64,000 nucleotides of DNA, taken from NCBI RefSeq assembly GCF_006540085.1, contig NZ_BJOG01000001.1, positions 310,001 to 374,000 of the forward strand, given 5' to 3'. The stretch's first letter is position 1; each line of letters opens with the position of its first letter. Below the pieces are notes generated by a model. That model made no database searches, was not told where the DNA came from, and saw only the letters and a program-made list of their open reading frames with translations. Positions 37,911 to 46,534 of this stretch are shown piece after piece. This DNA comes from Microbacterium oxydans. Lineage in GTDB: Bacteria > Actinomycetota > Actinomycetes > Actinomycetales > Microbacteriaceae. Both the position numbers and the translations under genes were made by a program.

Positions 37911-38738
37911 TCACACCTTCTGCTTCCCGAGTCGGGACGTGGCCGCGAGCACGAGCATGACCCCGGCGAACAGCAGCACGGCCTGCGCGGCCGCGAACGA
38001 CCAGTCGAGGTTGGTGGTCGCATCGATGTAGATCGTCTGGGCGAACACCGGGATCTGCGCTCCGCCGATGAAGCGCGGGGTGATGAACGAGCTCACCGAG
38101 AGGACGAACACGAGCGAGGCGCCGGCCACGATGCCGGGGATCGCGAGGGGGAGGACGACGTGCCACAGCGTGCGCCAGAACCCGGCGCCGAGGGTGCGTG
38201 CGGCTTCTTCGAGCTGCGGGCGGATACCCGAGATCACGCCGAGGATGCTGAGCACCGCGAACGGCAGGAGCACCTGGACCATCGCGATCACGACGCCGGT
38301 CTCGGTGCCGAGGAAGCCCTGTGTGCCCCCCACGAGGAACTCGGCCCCGGGGATCTTCATCAGCAGCCCTGACGGGCCCATCAGGACCACCCAGCCGAAC
38401 GTGCGGACCACGACGCTGGTCATGAGGGGCAGGATGACGACGATCAGCAGGAAGGAGCGCACCTTCGAGCCGGCGCGTGCCATGACGTAGGACAGCGGGA
38501 TGGCGATGATCAGCGTGATCACCGTCTGGATCACCCCCAGGCGGAGCGAACGGAGCGCCGCCTGGAGGTGATATTCACTCGTGAACAACCGGGTGAAGTT
38601 GTCGAGGGTGAACCCGCCTGCCGACGACTGCACGCTCATGAGGAGCATGCCGGCCACCGGGGTGACGAAGGCGAGCGCGAGCAGCACGATCGCCGGCAGG
38701 AGCAGGAGCCAGGGCTCCCTACGGGTTCGCACACTCAT
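37911..38738 (-). CDS. ABC transporter permease, PotB-like
   Basis: A 275-residue permease with six predicted helices and the EAA loop EEAARTLGAGFWRTLWHVVLPLAIPGIVAG. It starts MSVRTRREPWLLLLPAIVLLALAFVTPVAGML. The ATG at 38738 overlaps the stop of the binding-protein gene (ATGA). Together with the PotC-like subunit it forms the transmembrane channel. Confidence 0.9.
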   Translation of the reverse strand: MSVRTRREPWLLLLPAIVLLALAFVTPVAGMLLMSVQSSAGGFTLDNFTRLFTSEYHLQAALRSLRLGVIQTVITLIIAIPLSYVMARAGSKVRSFLLIVVILPLMTSVVVRTFGWVVLMGPSGLLMKIPGAEFLVGGTQGFLGTETGVVIAMVQVLLPFAVLSILGVISGIRPQLEEAARTLGAGFWRTLWHVVLPLAIPGIVAGASLVFVLSVSSFITPRFIGGAQIPVFAQTIYIDATTNLDWSFAAAQAVLLFAGVMLVLAATSRLGKQKV

Positions 38739-39817
38739 TTGGTGATCAGCGCATTCCACTCATCGGTCCAGGCCGGTCGCGAAGCCGCGACATCGCCGGG
38801 AGCGTAGACGACGACCGTCTCGAGCTCGTCGCCCGTCAGCACGTCGTCAGCGGCTTCGTCGGAGAGCTCGGTCTTGGTGTTGACCGGCGAGTACCGCATG
38901 TTCTCCGCGAAGACGGCCTGCGCTTCGGGGCGCAGTTCGAAATCGATGAAGAGCTTCGCGAGGTCGGGGTTGTCCCGGCCTTCGACTACGTTCGCCGTGA
39001 TGAGAGAGGCGGTGACGCCCTCTTCCGGGACGATGAACTCCACCGGAAGGCCCGCGTCCTGCAGCGTGCCGGCGTAGTCCATCGCGTACGGTGCGAGCCA
39101 CGTGTCGCGCTGTGCGAACGCGGTCTGCAGATCGGGCGAGGTCGGGACGACGATCGCGTCACCCGACGACGCCAGCGCACCCAGGTCGGTGATCGCCTGC
39201 GAGGTGTCGTCGATCCCGCCGCCGAGGGCGTCCGCGACACGGAGCATCGAGAGCACGCCGTACGTGTTCGAGAAGTCCGTGAGTGCGACGTGACCGGCGT
39301 AGGCCTCGTCGAACAGGTCGAGCCACGAGGTGGGCGCAGGAGCGTCGGCCTCGGTGTTGTAGACGAGTCCGATCGGTGCGAGCTGGATGACCGGGCCTTC
39401 ACCGCGCTCGAGCCCGGCGGTCGCCAGGTCGATCAGGTCGCCGGTCTCGGAGAGGTCATCCGCGGCGATCGGGGCGATGAGCCCCTGCTCCGCAGCGGTG
39501 AATTCCTGCCCGCCGGAGAAGTGCACGACATCGATCTGCGGGCTCGCCTTCTGGGCGGTGACCTGCGCGAGGGCGTCGGCGCTGTACAGCGTGATCAGCT
39601 CGACCTTGGCGCCGGTCTCCTCCTCGAAGGGATCGACGACGGCCTCGATGAAGGCCTTCTCCCAGTCGCCGCCGAACGACGTGACCACGATCGTCTCGCC
39701 GGCGAACTCCTTGTCGCCGCCTGACGCTGCGGTGTCGTCACCGGTCGAGCATCCGGCGAGGACGAGGGCACCGGTGGCGACGAGCGCTCCGGCGGTGAGG
39801 ATTCTTCGGGTATTCAT
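38735..39817 (-). CDS. ABC transporter substrate-binding lipoprotein, PotD-like
   Basis: A 360-residue lipoprotein with a lipobox LVLAGCS near residue 22. It has a two-lobed periplasmic-binding fold of the polyamine/Fe-binding class (IVVTSFGGDWEKAFIEAVVDPFEEETGAKVE, VYNTEADAPAPTSWLDLFDEAYAGHVALTDFSNTYG). The start is the ATG at 39817, giving a short basic signal. Binding-site acidic residues typical of polyamine binding cannot be assigned with certainty. It follows DUF3830 by 41 bp. Confidence 0.9.
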   Translation of the reverse strand: MNTRRILTAGALVATGALVLAGCSTGDDTAASGGDKEFAGETIVVTSFGGDWEKAFIEAVVDPFEEETGAKVELITLYSADALAQVTAQKASPQIDVVHFSGGQEFTAAEQGLIAPIAADDLSETGDLIDLATAGLERGEGPVIQLAPIGLVYNTEADAPAPTSWLDLFDEAYAGHVALTDFSNTYGVLSMLRVADALGGGIDDTSQAITDLGALASSGDAIVVPTSPDLQTAFAQRDTWLAPYAMDYAGTLQDAGLPVEFIVPEEGVTASLITANVVEGRDNPDLAKLFIDFELRPEAQAVFAENMRYSPVNTKTELSDEAADDVLTGDELETVVVYAPGDVAASRPAWTDEWNALITK

Positions 39818-39858
39818 GCACTGCTCCTTCGGGATGGGTCCAGCACTGAGTGAACGCC

Positions 39859-40329
39859 TTAGACCAGGCGTCCGATGGTGAGCTGCTTCGCGCCGTCGAT
39901 GCGGATGGCCGCGCTCTCCTTGGCGAACTCGGCGAGTCCTTCGGTGATGCCGCCCCAGATGTTGACGGGTGTCCATCCGAGCGGGCCGAGAGTACGGGCA
40001 CCACGATCGTAGAAGACGCCGATCTCGTACCACTCGAACGGCAGGCCGCCCATCTGCATGGGACGCTGCCAGTACCACTGCAGGTCACCCGGCGCCGGCA
40101 CGACCTGCTGGTTCTCGAACGGTACCTTCTCGGGGTCGAAGTTCTGCGCCTCCTCGGGAAGGCCGACCATGACCTCGGGGCCCGCGTACATGGCGTGCAT
40201 CGCCTGCATGGTGACCGGCTTCTCCAGCGCACCCCACATGGCCTCGCACGTGCGAGGGGCGAGGTCCTCGAACAGGGTGGCGACGGCGCGGACGCCGTTC
40301 TCGTACTCGAGGAAGACCTGCTTGGTCAT
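39859..40329 (-). CDS. DUF3830 family protein
   Basis: A 156-residue soluble protein matching DUF3830 (cyclophilin-like beta-barrel fold). It starts KQVFLEYENGVRAVATLFEDLAPRTCEAMWGAL and contains PGDLQWYW, GLPFEWYEIGVFYDRGAR and GWTPVNIWGGITEGLAEFA. The function is unknown. Family members often sit beside ABC transporters and amidohydrolase or aldehyde-oxidising enzymes, as here, which suggests a ligand-binding or isomerase role in catabolism of the imported compound (inference). It overlaps the hydrolase gene by 4 bp. Confidence 0.85.
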   Translation of the reverse strand: MTKQVFLEYENGVRAVATLFEDLAPRTCEAMWGALEKPVTMQAMHAMYAGPEVMVGLPEEAQNFDPEKVPFENQQVVPAPGDLQWYWQRPMQMGGLPFEWYEIGVFYDRGARTLGPLGWTPVNIWGGITEGLAEFAKESAAIRIDGAKQLTIGRLV

Positions 40330-41084
40330 CGTGTTCCTTTCTCTGCCGCGGGGTGTTCCGCTGCTCTTTCACGGGCGGCCGAGACGAACGCCGCGAACAG
40401 CGGCATCTCCTCTGCGGCCTCATCGGGGGCGATCATCTTCTCGGGGTGCCACTGCACAGCCCAGAACGGCCAGTCGCCGTCGGCCTCCACTGCTTCGACG
40501 ATCCCGTCCGGTGCCCAGGCGACCGGGCGGAGGCCGGGTGCGGGGGCGTCGATCGACTGGTGGTGGATGGTGTTCACGGTCCGCTGTCGGGTGCCGTAGA
40601 GCGAGGCGAGGCGACTGTCCTCGGCGAGGAGGACCGGGTGCCGCGCCGCGAGCTGCTGGTCGGCGCCGCGCACCGGCTCGTGGTGCTCGGTGGCCGGGAT
40701 GTCGACGAGGAGTGTGCCCCCGAAGGCGATGTTGCTCACCTGGAGCCCGCGGCAGATCGCCAGGACGGGGATCCCCCGGCGCCGAGCACCGAGTGCGAGC
40801 GCGATCTCATAGCCGTCGCGGGAGGGGTCGTAGTTCTTCCCCTCCTGCGGCTCGGCACCGTAGCGGGAGGGGTGCACGTCCTCGCCGCCGGAGAGCACGA
40901 GCCCGTCGAGGCGGTCGAGCACCTCGTCGACCCCCGCCGTGGGAGGCAGCAGCACGACCGCACCGCCGGCCGCCTCGACGGGAGAGGCGTACTCGGTGCC
41001 GAGGGTGTGCGCCGGGCGACCGCTGCCCAGGTCGGTGTCGATGGAACGGCGCCAGGTGGTGATGCCGATCAACGGGCGGGTCAC
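40326..41084 (-). CDS. Class I glutamine amidotransferase-like hydrolase (peptidase C26, PuuD-like)
   Basis: A 252-residue hydrolase of the gamma-glutamyl-gamma-aminobutyrate hydrolase family. It has the ligand-binding start RPLIGITT, GLVLSGGEDVHPSRYG, the nucleophile elbow AICRGLQ (Cys111) and the catalytic His in VQWHPE. PuuD releases GABA from gamma-glutamyl-GABA; here the glutamylating synthetase and oxidase (PuuA, PuuB) are absent from the window, so the true substrate is open. The GTG at 41084 overlaps the aldehyde dehydrogenase stop (GTGA). The longer open frame is an artefact of that gene. Confidence 0.9.
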   Translation of the reverse strand: MTRPLIGITTWRRSIDTDLGSGRPAHTLGTEYASPVEAAGGAVVLLPPTAGVDEVLDRLDGLVLSGGEDVHPSRYGAEPQEGKNYDPSRDGYEIALALGARRRGIPVLAICRGLQVSNIAFGGTLLVDIPATEHHEPVRGADQQLAARHPVLLAEDSRLASLYGTRQRTVNTIHHQSIDAPAPGLRPVAWAPDGIVEAVEADGDWPFWAVQWHPEKMIAPDEAAEEMPLFAAFVSAARERAAEHPAAEKGTR

Positions 41085-42571
41085 GAGAGCTCGATCCACG
41101 TGGTCTTCAGGTCGGTGAACTTCTCGAGGGCGTGCAGGCTCTTGTCCCGTCCGAAGCCCGACCCCTTGACGCCGCCGAAGGGGATCGTCATGTCGCCCTC
41201 CTCGAAGCAGTTGACCCAGACCACGCCAGCCCGGAGCCGCCGAGAGAGGGTGTGGACGGCGTTCAGATCGTTGCTCCAGAGCGCCGCGGCGAGGCCGTAC
41301 TCGGTGCCGTTGGCGATGGCGAGCGCGTCTTCCACGTCGTCGTAGGCGATGACCGAGAGCACGGGTCCGAAGACCTCGCGCCGGGCCACCTCGTGCGCGG
41401 GCGTGACGCCGAGCACGACGGGGGCGAAGTAGCTGCCGCCGTCGACGGCCTGGAATCGCTCGGCGCTGCCGGCGGCCAGCTCCGCGCCCTCGGCCTGGGC
41501 GCGCTCGACGAAGCCCGCGATGCCCGCGAGCTGCTTCTCGCTCACGATCGCCCCCATCGAGGTGGACACGTCGAACGGGTCGGCGGGAAGGCTCGTGCGG
41601 GCGACCTCGGCGGCGATCTCCAGGGCGAGGTCGCGCTCGGAACGCGGTACGAGCAGCCGAGAGGATGCCGTGCACATCTGGCCCTGGTTGTAGAAGCAAC
41701 CGTCCGCGGTGGCGCGGACAGCACGCTCGAGATCGGCGTCCGGCAGCACCAGGCTCGCGGTCTTGCCGCCGAGCTCGGGCCAGACGCGCTTGCCGTTCGA
41801 CGCGGCCGAGTAGCCGAGGAACATGCGGCCGACCTCGGGTGAGCCGGTGAAGGTGACGACGTCGACGTCGTGGTGCTCGCCGAGTGCGCGACCGGCGACC
41901 TGCCCGGTGCCCGGTGTGACGTTGAGCACACCGGCGGGGATGCCGGCCTCGTGGGCGAGCTCGGCCAACCGGAGTGCGGAGAAGGTCGTGTGCTCCGCAG
42001 GCTTGAGCACCACGCTGTTGCCGACCGCGAGTGCCGGGGCGAGCTTCCAGGCGGTCATGGTCAGGGGGAAGTTCCATGGCACGACGGCCGCGACGACGCC
42101 GGCCGGTTCGCGGGTGACGAGCGCGAGGCTGTTCGGGGCGGTGACGGGCATCTCGTCGAGCACCTTGTCTGCCGCCTCGCCGTACCAGCGGAAGCAGTTG
42201 ACGACGGCGCGGAGCTCGGTCTGCAGCGCCTCGCGCACGGGCTTGCCCATCTCGAGGGAGATCGTGAGGGCGAGTTCTTCGGCGTTGTCGTGGATCTTCT
42301 GCGCGAAGGCGATCAGCAGCTGGCCGCGCTCCCTGGGGGCGATGCGCGACCAGGCGCCCGAGTCGAAGGCCGTGCGAGCCGACCGGACGGCGCGGTCGAC
42401 GTCGGCGACGGATGCGGTGCTGATCGGCGGAAGGGCACGACCGTCACGGGGGCTCACCGGGATGAGGGGTGCAGCCGAGCCCTCCTCCCACACGCCGTCG
42501 ATGAACATGCGCGTGCGCAGGGGCAGGGTCGCGACGCGATCCGCCCAATCGTCTCCAGTAGCCGTGAACAC
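41081..42571 (-). CDS. NAD(P)+-dependent aldehyde dehydrogenase (PuuC-like)
   Basis: A 496-residue aldehyde dehydrogenase. VVPWNFPL and VVLKPAEHT are the nucleotide-binding motifs, Glu266 in PELGGKT is the general base, and Cys300 in NQGQMCTA is the nucleophile. The neighbouring PuuD-like hydrolase and polyamine-type transporter make it a likely gamma-glutamyl-aminobutyraldehyde or aminoaldehyde dehydrogenase. It begins with the GTG at 42571 preceded by GGAGAGG; that ribosome-binding site is inside a 13-bp hairpin (42576-42608). First gene of the seven-gene operon. Confidence 0.92.
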   Translation of the reverse strand: MFTATGDDWADRVATLPLRTRMFIDGVWEEGSAAPLIPVSPRDGRALPPISTASVADVDRAVRSARTAFDSGAWSRIAPRERGQLLIAFAQKIHDNAEELALTISLEMGKPVREALQTELRAVVNCFRWYGEAADKVLDEMPVTAPNSLALVTREPAGVVAAVVPWNFPLTMTAWKLAPALAVGNSVVLKPAEHTTFSALRLAELAHEAGIPAGVLNVTPGTGQVAGRALGEHHDVDVVTFTGSPEVGRMFLGYSAASNGKRVWPELGGKTASLVLPDADLERAVRATADGCFYNQGQMCTASSRLLVPRSERDLALEIAAEVARTSLPADPFDVSTSMGAIVSEKQLAGIAGFVERAQAEGAELAAGSAERFQAVDGGSYFAPVVLGVTPAHEVARREVFGPVLSVIAYDDVEDALAIANGTEYGLAAALWSNDLNAVHTLSRRLRAGVVWVNCFEEGDMTIPFGGVKGSGFGRDKSLHALEKFTDLKTTWIELS

Positions 42572-42575
42572 GGTG

Positions 42576-42608
42576 ATCCTCTCCAGGGGTGATGGCCCTG
42601 GAGAGGAT
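42576..42608 (-). promoter_or_regulatory. 5'-leader hairpin that sequesters the aldehyde dehydrogenase ribosome-binding site
   Basis: In the minus-strand transcript, ATCCTCTCCAGGG and CCCTGGAGAGGAT are perfectly complementary 13-nt arms around a 7-nt loop. The downstream arm contains the Shine-Dalgarno GGAGAGG, and the GTG start follows 4 nt after the arm. The stem would block initiation until opened. It could instead be a DNA operator. Confidence 0.6.
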
Positions 42609-42661
42609 ACTTGCTCTATTTCGCCACTAGGTCAAGCTGTTAAGAACGATCTCGCCATTTC

Positions 42662-42677
42662 GTTACATGTCAGTAAC
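42662..42677. promoter_or_regulatory. Inverted repeat upstream of the aldehyde dehydrogenase operon
   Basis: GTTAC and GTAAC flank a 6-nt spacer, with partial outer symmetry (TTC/GAA). It lies between the Lrp-type regulator gene and the operon it probably controls, in locally AT-richer DNA, so it is a candidate Lrp-family operator. Confidence 0.4.
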
Positions 42678-42686
42678 AGAATCAGA

Positions 42687-43712
42687 CTACAAGCGGATCG
42701 CGCCGGTCGGCATATCGTTGGCCAGCGCCTCGGGTGCCTCATCGACGATCAGCGATCCGCGCAGCACCGGAGTGATGACCACCAGCGACTCCACGACTTC
42801 GAGGCCCTCGTGACCGGCCACCGCCGGGCCCGTGAGGAAGTCGTAGAACTCATCGGCGTCCTTCACGAGCACGTTCGCGAGCAGCTGTGAAGTGCCCGTG
42901 GTGGCGGCGATGAACTTGACCTCGGGCGCGGCCGCCAGAGCCGTGCCGACCTTCTCGAGGCGCGCCATCGGCACCCGAAGCCACACGAGCGCCTCGAGGC
43001 CCAGTCCGAACAGACTCGGCACGACCTCGGTGCGCGGATGCATGAGACCTCGACGGCTCAAGGACTCCATGCGACGCCGCGTGGTCGTCACGTTCAGCCC
43101 CAGGGAGCGGGCGAGCTGAGCCACCGGCATCCGCCCGTCCTTGAGCAGCAGTCGGATGAGGGCCTCCTCGTCCTCACTCAGGGAGTCGGCGGGATCGACC
43201 TCGGAGCCGGAGGACTCGTCGAGCATGCGGGCCTGCTCGTCGCTGAGAACCCCTGCACGCCAGTCGTGCCCCGACCGGAAGAACTTCAGCACCGTCGTGA
43301 CATTGATCGAGTCGATGCCCTCGAGCTCGGGGAAGTCGGTGAACAGCAGCTCGCGGATCGAGGCGTCATCGTGAGGGAGCAGCATCCCGGCGATGTCGCT
43401 GCTGCCCTCGAGCACCGAGACCGAGGAGGCATCCGCGCGCCGGGCCAGGGAGCGCGCGACCTGCCACAGCGCGTGGGGTTCCGTCGTGATGCGGAAGAGC
43501 ACTGCGCGAGCATGCAGCACTCGGGCGGGATCGACGTATGTGGAGACCCGCACCAGTCCGCGGTCGAGCAGCCGTTGCCCTCGCCGGGCGACCGTGCGCT
43601 CGGGCAGGTCGACCACGCGGGCGATCTCACCCCACGACGCGCGGCCGTTCACCTGCAGAGCCGCGGCGACGATCCGATCGGTCTCGTCGGCCATCACATC
43701 GTTCGCGGGCAC
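42687..43712 (-). CDS. Double-module Lrp/AsnC-family regulator
   Basis: A 341-residue protein made of two Lrp-like halves. The first has a winged-helix DNA-binding domain (about 7-55, GRASWGEIARVVDLPERTVARRGQRLL) and an AsnC-type ligand domain. The second has another HTH (about 178-230, GRMPVAQLARSLGLNVTTTRRRMESLSRRGL) and a second AsnC domain. Standard Lrp is about 150 residues; duplicated forms occur in actinobacteria. I start at the GTG at 43712 because AAGGAG lies 5 nt upstream; an ATG at 43694 is the alternative. It is 115 bp upstream of the aldehyde dehydrogenase operon on the same strand and probably regulates it. Confidence 0.88.
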   Translation of the reverse strand: MPANDVMADETDRIVAAALQVNGRASWGEIARVVDLPERTVARRGQRLLDRGLVRVSTYVDPARVLHARAVLFRITTEPHALWQVARSLARRADASSVSVLEGSSDIAGMLLPHDDASIRELLFTDFPELEGIDSINVTTVLKFFRSGHDWRAGVLSDEQARMLDESSGSEVDPADSLSEDEEALIRLLLKDGRMPVAQLARSLGLNVTTTRRRMESLSRRGLMHPRTEVVPSLFGLGLEALVWLRVPMARLEKVGTALAAAPEVKFIAATTGTSQLLANVLVKDADEFYDFLTGPAVAGHEGLEVVESLVVITPVLRGSLIVDEAPEALANDMPTGAIRL

Positions 43713-43803
43713 GTGCTCTCCTTCACCGGGGACTCGGTGGAAGGTTATCTCAGTCGGCGGTGCCGTCGCGTGGCGGGGAGGGCTGGGTGGCTGGGGCGGC
43801 TGG

Positions 43804-43890
43804 GGCGGAAACGGAGACGATCCGAGCAGCGCAGGGCGTGTCGCGGAGCGACGCGCCGGGTGCAAGCCCATGGATCTGGGTTTTCGCCGG
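43804..43890. repeat. 87-bp element, copy 1
   Basis: Starts GGCGGAAACGGAGAC and ends ATCTGGGTTTTCGCCGG. It aligns without gaps to 46659-46745, with about two-thirds identity concentrated at both ends and in GGCGTGTCG. A central hairpin (GGCGTGTCGC with GCGACGCGCC) can form. It lies upstream of the Lrp-type gene. Confidence 0.7.
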
Positions 43891-43903
43891 CTTCAGCGGC
43901 TGG

Positions 43904-43948
43904 GAGAGGGGCGTCGCCCGGGCTAGAGGCCCGGGCGACGCCCCTCTC
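43904..43948. terminator. Terminator after the metallophosphatase gene
   Basis: A perfect 20-bp GC-rich stem with a 5-nt TAGAG loop ends 3 bp before the stop codon of the minus-strand gene. Confidence 0.9.
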
Positions 43949-43951
43949 GGA

Positions 43952-46534
43952 CTACTCCGCCTCGGTGGTGTCCACCGTGGCGTGCCGGCGACGGCGGCGC
44001 ATCGCGAACAGGCCGAGGCCCGCGGCGAGGAGCACGACGGCAGCGGCGATGTAGGGAAGGCTGTCGGCTCCCGTGGTGGCGAGGTCGCCGCCTGTGGAGC
44101 CGCCGTTACCTGCGGATCCGCCGTTACCCGCGGAACCGCCGTTACCCGGTGTCGTCGCTCCGCCACCGGACGCGGCCGTGACGCTCAGAGCTGCAGTGAC
44201 CTCGGTGCCGTCGGGCTGGATCACGGCGAGCGTGTGCGCACCGGCCGGAGTGTTCGCCGGAATGGTCACCGTGCGCTGGAACGAGCCGTCCGCACCGGCG
44301 GTCGCCGTGCCCAGCTGCACCGGGTCGGAACGCAGCTCGAGCCGCAGCTGAGCGCCCTCTGCGAAGCCGCTGCCCGTCACCGTGACCGTGCCACCGGCCT
44401 GCACGGATGCCGCGCCGAGCTCGACCTTCGCCGGAGCCTCGGGCTCGGGGGTGACCGGAGGTGTGACGCCGGCCTCGGTCACCCACTTCTCGCCCGCATC
44501 CGACTTGGTCACCGTGAACGTGTCGTAGACGGCACCGACGGGGAGGTCCGTCGTGGCGTCCGTCTGCTTCTCGGCCAGGTACGACCGGTAGACCAGCTGA
44601 TTCTTCGAGACGTCGATCACCTGGTAGGTCGTCACGCCCTGACCGCGCAGCACCTGGGTGGCGCCGTTGTTGGTCCAGACGTTCTTCTCCGGCGTCTCCA
44701 GGTCGTAGTGCTTCGCGCCCGAGTTCGAGACGACGTAGACCGGGCCCGTGGTGAGGCCGGGGGTCTCGGTCGCGTCGGTGTTCACGTATCCGCGGGCGTA
44801 CGTGTGGTCGTGTCCCATGAGAACCAGGTCGATGTCGTTGCGCTGGAAGACCGGCAGCCACTCGGCGCGGAGGATGGGCTCATCGCGCCCGGCCGAGGCC
44901 GAGAACACGGGCTGGTGGAACGTGACGACGTTCCACTTCGACGGGCTGTTCTGCAGCAGCAGGTCGAGCCATGCACCCTGGAAGCGCGTCCACAGGGTGC
45001 CGATCTGCGACGAGGGGCACTCCGCCCCCGTGCACGACGGGAGGCCGGCCGGGGTGAGGAACGTCGTGTCGCGAGTGGCGTTCAGGGTGATGAAACGCAC
45101 GCCCTGGTAGTCGGTGTAGTACGCGGTCTCTGCGGCGAACGAGCTCCAGTGGTCGAAGAACGCGCGGTACTGCTGCGCGACCTCGGAATCGCCCTTCGCC
45201 AGGTTCGCCAGTTCGCCGATGGAGCTGGTCGACGGGTTGTTGCGCGGGTACTCGAACGCCGCCTTCCACGCCGTGAGCAGCTTGTCGCCGGAGTACTCGT
45301 GGTTGCCGGGGGCGGCCATCACGTTCGTACGGACGGCCGAATCCTTCATGCCCTTGAACCAGTTGACCCACTCGTTCTCGTTGCTCGACGTGTTGATCAG
45401 GTCACCCGCGTGCACGGAGCCGATCGAGCGGGGAGCCTGCGCCTCGGCCTGCTTCACGACGCTCGGCCACGTGGTGTCCAGACCGATCTGGGCGTCGCCG
45501 TAGTAGATGAACTGGAAGTCGGTCGCGGACGGATCCGCGGTGCGGAAGGTGAACCAGTCGCTCCAGCTTCCGGGCAGGCCGACGCGGTAGCGGTACTCGG
45601 TGGCAGCGGTGAGACCCGTCACCGTCGCCGAGAAGTGCTTGTTCGGGTTGCCGTTCACGACACCCGCGTCGTACGCGTCGACCGTGCGGGTCTCTCCGCC
45701 GGCGGACGGGGCGATCTCGACCTGTCCGACCGTGTGCGAGGCGTCGCCTGCGAGCCAGGAGAACGACTGCGAGACGGCCGGCTGTTCGGTCGGGGTGAGG
45801 ATGACGCGCGTCGGCGGCGCGACGACGGGGGTGCCAGGTGCGGAGGCCTTCACGAGGGTCAACGCGGACATGTCGAAGAAGATGTCGGAGCTGGTTGCGC
45901 GGTCCTGGAACAGCGACACCGCGATCGTGTTGGTGCCGTCGTGCAGGAGGGTTCCCTCGGCGCTGAACGTGCTCGTGAGCGGGTCGCCGTTGCCATCGCC
46001 CGCGTACTCGACGTTGGTGGTGTCGGTGATCCTGCCGTCGACGTAGCGGGCCACCTCCTGGCCGTTGATCCACACGATGATGGCGTCGTCGTAGGTGATG
46101 GTGCTCTGCAGGGCGGCGACCTGCTCGGCGACGCCTGCCTCGAGCTCGAACGTCGTGCGGAAGAAGTAGGTCGGCACGGTCGGGGCCGCCGTGCCGTCGA
46201 GGTAGTGGTTGAGCAGGGTCTTGGGCGTCTGCGGGCCGACCGGTGCGAGCTTCCCGCCCTTGGCGCCGAACGAGCCCGGAGCCGTCTTCCACGCGCTGTC
46301 GTCGTAGGCAGGCAAGGTCCAGTCGCGGAGGGCTGCGGGTGCGGGAGACGGGTCGGATCCGTCGTCGAGGTAGTGCCAGGCGGTGTCGCCGGTGATCAGC
46401 GAGCCCGTCGGCACTTCGGGGTCGGGGGCGGCAAGAGCCGCGGGGGCGACGACGGCGCCGCCGAGCAGGGCGAGGAGCGCGACGGACGTCAGTCCGCGAC
46501 GCCGCCACCGCACCGCAGGGGTGGGGGAGGTCAT
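43952..46534 (-). CDS. Secreted, cell-wall-anchored metallophosphoesterase (purple acid phosphatase-like)
   Basis: An 860-residue exported protein with a signal peptide (1-35, ending VAPAALAA). An N-terminal jelly-roll-like region (about 40-230) and a fibronectin-like purple acid phosphatase N domain follow. The catalytic metallophosphatase domain is next, with FIYYGDAQIG, HAGDLIN, AAPGNHE, VTFHQPVF and LMGHDHTYARG as the metal ligand motifs. A bacterial Ig-like module and a Gly/Asn/Ser repeat linker (GNGGSAGNGG) come before an LATTG sorting motif, a hydrophobic helix and the RRRRR tail. It likely releases phosphate from organic esters at the cell surface. The start ATG at 46534 excludes a long upstream open frame without sense. 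Confidence 0.9.
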   Translation of the reverse strand: MTSPTPAVRWRRRGLTSVALLALLGGAVVAPAALAAPDPEVPTGSLITGDTAWHYLDDGSDPSPAPAALRDWTLPAYDDSAWKTAPGSFGAKGGKLAPVGPQTPKTLLNHYLDGTAAPTVPTYFFRTTFELEAGVAEQVAALQSTITYDDAIIVWINGQEVARYVDGRITDTTNVEYAGDGNGDPLTSTFSAEGTLLHDGTNTIAVSLFQDRATSSDIFFDMSALTLVKASAPGTPVVAPPTRVILTPTEQPAVSQSFSWLAGDASHTVGQVEIAPSAGGETRTVDAYDAGVVNGNPNKHFSATVTGLTAATEYRYRVGLPGSWSDWFTFRTADPSATDFQFIYYGDAQIGLDTTWPSVVKQAEAQAPRSIGSVHAGDLINTSSNENEWVNWFKGMKDSAVRTNVMAAPGNHEYSGDKLLTAWKAAFEYPRNNPSTSSIGELANLAKGDSEVAQQYRAFFDHWSSFAAETAYYTDYQGVRFITLNATRDTTFLTPAGLPSCTGAECPSSQIGTLWTRFQGAWLDLLLQNSPSKWNVVTFHQPVFSASAGRDEPILRAEWLPVFQRNDIDLVLMGHDHTYARGYVNTDATETPGLTTGPVYVVSNSGAKHYDLETPEKNVWTNNGATQVLRGQGVTTYQVIDVSKNQLVYRSYLAEKQTDATTDLPVGAVYDTFTVTKSDAGEKWVTEAGVTPPVTPEPEAPAKVELGAASVQAGGTVTVTGSGFAEGAQLRLELRSDPVQLGTATAGADGSFQRTVTIPANTPAGAHTLAVIQPDGTEVTAALSVTAASGGGATTPGNGGSAGNGGSAGNGGSTGGDLATTGADSLPYIAAAVVLLAAGLGLFAMRRRRRHATVDTTEAE

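Noticed and set aside
36065..43712. A complete gamma-glutamylated putrescine (Puu) pathway
   Set aside because: Only PuuC-like and PuuD-like enzymes are present; the synthetase and oxidase are missing, so I did not name the genes puuC and puuD.
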